Assembly: GCA_017548805.1 (NCBI GenBank)
Contig: JAFYZE010000042.1
Coordinates: forward strand, 1 to 8,302
Reading direction: 5' to 3'
Length of the DNA: 8,302 nt
Origin: Bacteroidales bacterium
GTDB lineage: Bacteria > Bacteroidota > Bacteroidia > Bacteroidales > UBA932
Positions 6,261-8,302 of the stretch are shown here, one piece after another (within the stretch, counting starts at the first letter, position 1; each line of letters starts with the position of its first letter). The position numbers and the translations under genes were made by a program. The notes below the pieces were generated by a model. The model was not told the DNA's origin. It did not search any database and saw only the letters and a list, made by a program, of their open reading frames with translations.

Positions 6261-7091
6261 TCATAGTTCATTTATATTGATCTCCAGTTCAGTATCCTGA
6301 GAGATTTCCACTACTGCGCCGGCGTCGCGCAGTGATAGCAGCAGGGACTCCTTCTCGGAGGAATTGTCGTTATTGTCAAAGGTGAGTGTGACGGGAAGGC
6401 TGTAGTTCAGGTTATGGTTGCGCTGTTGTCCGTACAGGATGTCCAAGACTTCGTCTTTATTTCTGCCCCAGGAGGTAACCGTGTAAGAACATTTGCTTCT
6501 GAAGGTGGTCTCGCCAATCTTGCTTATCGGATCGAACTCGTTCTTGACCTTGATGATTTTCATCACATCGAAGATGGCGCCGAGTTCCTTGAGCGAGGCT
6601 ACAATCTGTTGGAGCGTTTTGGTTTCCTCCGCGCTGAATTCGACGCCGAAATTGCCTGAAGTATTGATTCCGCCGCGCTGGCGCCAGCCGTCCCCGAGGA
6701 CGACGTCCGCCACTTGAGTGCTATTCTTGGGGGCAGCATTCACCCAAACCTTATAGTTGATGGTAACGAGACTCTTGTCCTTGAAGACGGGCTTGCTTGT
6801 GGAAGTGGACGGGCGAGTCACCGTGTTGGAAGTAGACGGACGTGTCACTGTGTTGGAGGTGGTCGGGCGTGTTACCGTGTTGGAAGTAGACGGACGAGTC
6901 ACCGTGTTGGAGGTAGACGGACGAGTCACCGTGTTGGAGGAGGTCGGACGTGACACCTTGTTGGTGTCGTTGCCTGAGTCGATGTTGAATCGCTCGTACT
7001 TGCTCACTGGATGATCCACCCGGCCGTTCGTTATCTCCCTGCCGGAGTTCTTGAGCCGCTCGTCGCGCTCTCTTCTTGTTTCTTCTGCCAT
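6261..7091 (-). CDS. Thr/Ser/Pro-repeat protein with alpha/beta C-terminal region
   Basis: I do not recognise a named family. The start is placed at ATG 7091 (MAEETRRERDERLKN, 276 aa). The frame extends upstream to a GTG at 7172, but that part translates an AT-rich leader and is unlikely to be coding. Residues 1-46 are highly charged. Residues 47-100 are six 9-residue repeats of the type TRPSTSNTV, a flexible linker. Residues 107-276 are a folded alpha/beta region. Two helix-strand units there, LQQIVASLKELGAIFDVMKI (160-179) and LLLSLRDAGAVVEI (250-263), recall the helix-AGA-strand element of the ribosomal L7/L12 C-terminal fold, a weak resemblance judged by eye. There is no signal peptide or transmembrane segment. 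The gene is visibly more AT-rich than the dipeptidase beside it, which suggests accessory origin. It converges on the DUF2589 operon, but a functional link is unproven. Confidence 0.85.
   Translation of the reverse strand: MAEETRRERDERLKNSGREITNGRVDHPVSKYERFNIDSGNDTNKVSRPTSSNTVTRPSTSNTVTRPSTSNTVTRPTTSNTVTRPSTSNTVTRPSTSTSKPVFKDKSLVTINYKVWVNAAPKNSTQVADVVLGDGWRQRGGINTSGNFGVEFSAEETKTLQQIVASLKELGAIFDVMKIIKVKNEFDPISKIGETTFRSKCSYTVTSWGRNKDEVLDILYGQQRNHNLNYSLPVTLTFDNNDNSSEKESLLLSLRDAGAVVEISQDTELEININEL
6792..6953 (-). repeat. 27-bp in-frame tandem repeat, six units
   Basis: Six head-to-tail 27-bp units encode the 9-residue motif TRPSTSNTV and close variants in residues 47-100 of the minus-strand protein. 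The four inner units differ from one another at only a few bases, while the outer units (SRPTSSNTV and TRPSTSTSK) are degenerate. Unit length is a multiple of three, so gain or loss of units by replication slippage would keep the frame and change only the linker length. Confidence 0.93.
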
Positions 7092-7173
7092 AGGATTAGT
7101 GTTTAGTGTTAAAGTTAAGATTGTTTTACTGACTTCTTGAAGCGACTTTTCGTCTGTAAGGATGTAGAACACC
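7092..7173 (-). promoter_or_regulatory. AT-rich leader with possible promoter for the 276-aa gene
   Basis: These 82 bp lie between the dipeptidase stop and the ATG at 7091 and are far more AT-rich than the flanks. Read on the minus strand, TAACTTTA (7110-7117) matches seven of eight positions in my reading of the Bacteroidota -7 element TAnnTTTG, about 20 nt before the start codon. No convincing -33 TTG is found at the right distance. No strong terminator for the dipeptidase is seen either, so read-through transcription is also possible. Confidence 0.3.
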
Positions 7174-8302
7174 CTACGGCCTCACATACCGGTCTCCCGT
7201 CTGTGCCTTCACCGCGTCGATGAATACGGGGGCGTAGGCCGGGGAGGTGCGGCGGCCGGGCACGATGACGCCGTTCTGGCTCGGCTGCATGGTCTGGTCG
7301 TTGTGCTTGACGATGAGAAGCTTCGCCAGCTTGTCCCAGCGTTCCATCATCTTCGTCGTGTAGGCCTCCGTCTTGGCGGTCAGGAAATCGACGCGCTCCT
7401 GGTGGGTGAGGTTCGTGACCTGCTTCTCCACCTCCGGCTGCTCGGCGGCGTAGAAGTCCTCCAGCTCGGTCTGGGCCTCGCGGAGGTCGCCGATCATGGC
7501 GCTCCAGCGCGGATAGACCATGTTCGCCACCCAGTTGTTCATCCAGAAGGCGCTGTCGAAGCTGAATTCGCGGATGTTGTTGTTCTCGCGGCGGAAGGGC
7601 TCCGGAATGCGGTTGATGCTGCAATAGACCGGGACATAGGCCACCATCGTGGCGTCGTCCATGTTGAAGTAGGTCACGCCGCCCACCTCGTCGGGCAGGA
7701 AAGAGCGCATCTGGCACACCATCGTCATGCCGCTCTGCTGGCAGCCGATGGGGCGCTCACGGAACATCTTGGTGCCGTCGGGGGCTTCGTAGTTCACGGG
7801 CTGGTTGCGGTAGGGCGAGGCCCACGGGCCGGCGCTCACATCGGCGGTCATGTCCAGGGCGGTACCCTCGTAGTGGTCGCGCATGTCGTTCATCAGGTCA
7901 CGGACGCTCAGCGGCTTGTCGGGCTTGATCCAGAGGGGGAGTTCGTCGCAGATCTCGGTGTGGCCGTTGATGAAGGGAAGGTATGCGTCCATCTTCTCCG
8001 CATCGGTGTGGTGGCGGAAGAAGCTCCAGACGCGGGCCTCGCAGTAGCGGATGGCGCTGAAATCGAGCGGGCCGTAGGCCTCGCGGAAGCTGAAGTCCGC
8101 GTCGGGACCGTCGTACCAGCCCATTTCACGGGCGAAGGAGATGACGTCGGCGCTGTACATGCATTCGCCCTCGACGATGCAGAAGCCCTTCTTCTTGTCG
8201 GCCTTCTTGGCCTGCGGGAACTGGCGGATGCGGCTGGCATTGGCATAGGCGGAGATGCAGTCGTCCGGGACGCGTCGCGCCACCCACACGGCCCCCTTGC
8301 GG
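7174..8302 (-). CDS. Peptidase family C69 dipeptidase, C-terminal part (5' end outside window)
   Basis: The last 375 residues are visible, ending YVRP before a TAG. The right edge reads RKGAVWVARRVPDD, so the GTG at 8287-8289 is an internal Val and the gene runs on beyond the window. C69 hallmarks are present: GAVWVARRVPDDCISAYAN followed by ASRIRQF, then MVCQMRSFLPDEVGGVTYF, and FDSAFWMNNWVANMVYPRW near the middle. The family are N-terminal nucleophile cysteine peptidases that cleave dipeptides. The catalytic Cys is exposed by processing of the N-terminus, which is not in view here, so activity cannot be judged. Bacteroidales versions often carry a signal peptide, which also cannot be checked. 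It is the most conventional gene in the window, is GC-rich, and probably marks the host chromosome next to the accessory locus. Confidence 0.93.
   Translation of the reverse strand, partial: RKGAVWVARRVPDDCISAYANASRIRQFPQAKKADKKKGFCIVEGECMYSADVISFAREMGWYDGPDADFSFREAYGPLDFSAIRYCEARVWSFFRHHTDAEKMDAYLPFINGHTEICDELPLWIKPDKPLSVRDLMNDMRDHYEGTALDMTADVSAGPWASPYRNQPVNYEAPDGTKMFRERPIGCQQSGMTMVCQMRSFLPDEVGGVTYFNMDDATMVAYVPVYCSINRIPEPFRRENNNIREFSFDSAFWMNNWVANMVYPRWSAMIGDLREAQTELEDFYAAEQPEVEKQVTNLTHQERVDFLTAKTEAYTTKMMERWDKLAKLLIVKHNDQTMQPSQNGVIVPGRRTSPAYAPVFIDAVKAQTGDRYVRP

Noticed and set aside
6792..6953. CRISPR-like repetitive block
   Set aside because: Units are contiguous with no spacers, have a 27-bp period and stay in frame within a coding sequence.
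7092..7172. GTG start that would add 27 residues to the minus-strand repeat protein
   Set aside because: The added region is AT-rich leader, whereas the ATG at 7091 begins a hydrophilic N-terminus of normal composition.
1..8302. Phage tail or contractile injection cluster
   Set aside because: No sheath, tube, baseplate, AAA+ ATPase or tape-measure protein is recognisable, so nothing beyond the modular paralog layout supports this.

Overview
The window looks like a piece of chromosome or integrated accessory region from a GC-rich member of the Bacteroidota, probably Bacteroidales. This is an inference from three things: a C69 dipeptidase of the type common in gut Bacteroidales, a DUF6734-like glycosyltransferase, and the rarity of well-spaced Shine-Dalgarno sequences. 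There are no RNA genes, no CRISPR array, and no recognisable transposase, integrase or phage structural gene.

Positions 1-6148 hold one tightly packed plus-strand operon with gaps of 7 to 23 bp. It begins upstream of the window. In order it carries: the C-terminal end of a protein with an Ig-like beta domain (1-210); a 256-aa protein that I read as a divergent DUF2589-like protein with a helical insert (223-993); a minimal 144-aa DUF2589-like protein (1017-1451); a 374-aa sister protein with a large domain inserted in the same core (1459-2583); a 75-aa zinc-ribbon protein (2594-2821); a canonical DUF2589 domain fused to leucine-rich repeats (2839-3951); a second canonical DUF2589 domain fused to a Big2-type Ig domain, a Pro/Gly/Ser linker and a Lys/Ala-rich helical tail (3964-5286); and a 280-aa GT-A-type glycosyltransferase (5306-6148).

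A 112-bp convergent spacer follows. On the minus strand come a 276-aa protein with a charged N-terminus, six 9-residue Thr/Ser/Pro repeats and an alpha/beta C-terminal region (6261-7091), and then the C-terminal 375 residues of a peptidase family C69 dipeptidase (7174-8302, open at the right edge). The dipeptidase is probably ordinary housekeeping sequence flanking the accessory locus.

The most notable point is the operon as a whole. At least four, and probably five, consecutive genes use the same small core: an N-terminal helix, a central hydrophobic strand pair with a VPLLxIVPxP-like motif, and a terminal strand followed by a GLxxLL-like helix. Each gene decorates that core differently. None of the complete proteins has a signal peptide or membrane segment, so this looks like a multi-subunit cytoplasmic assembly, or one exported by a non-Sec route, with interchangeable appendages, an associated zinc ribbon and a possible glycosylation enzyme. 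DUF2589 has no established function that I can name, so the role of the system is left open.
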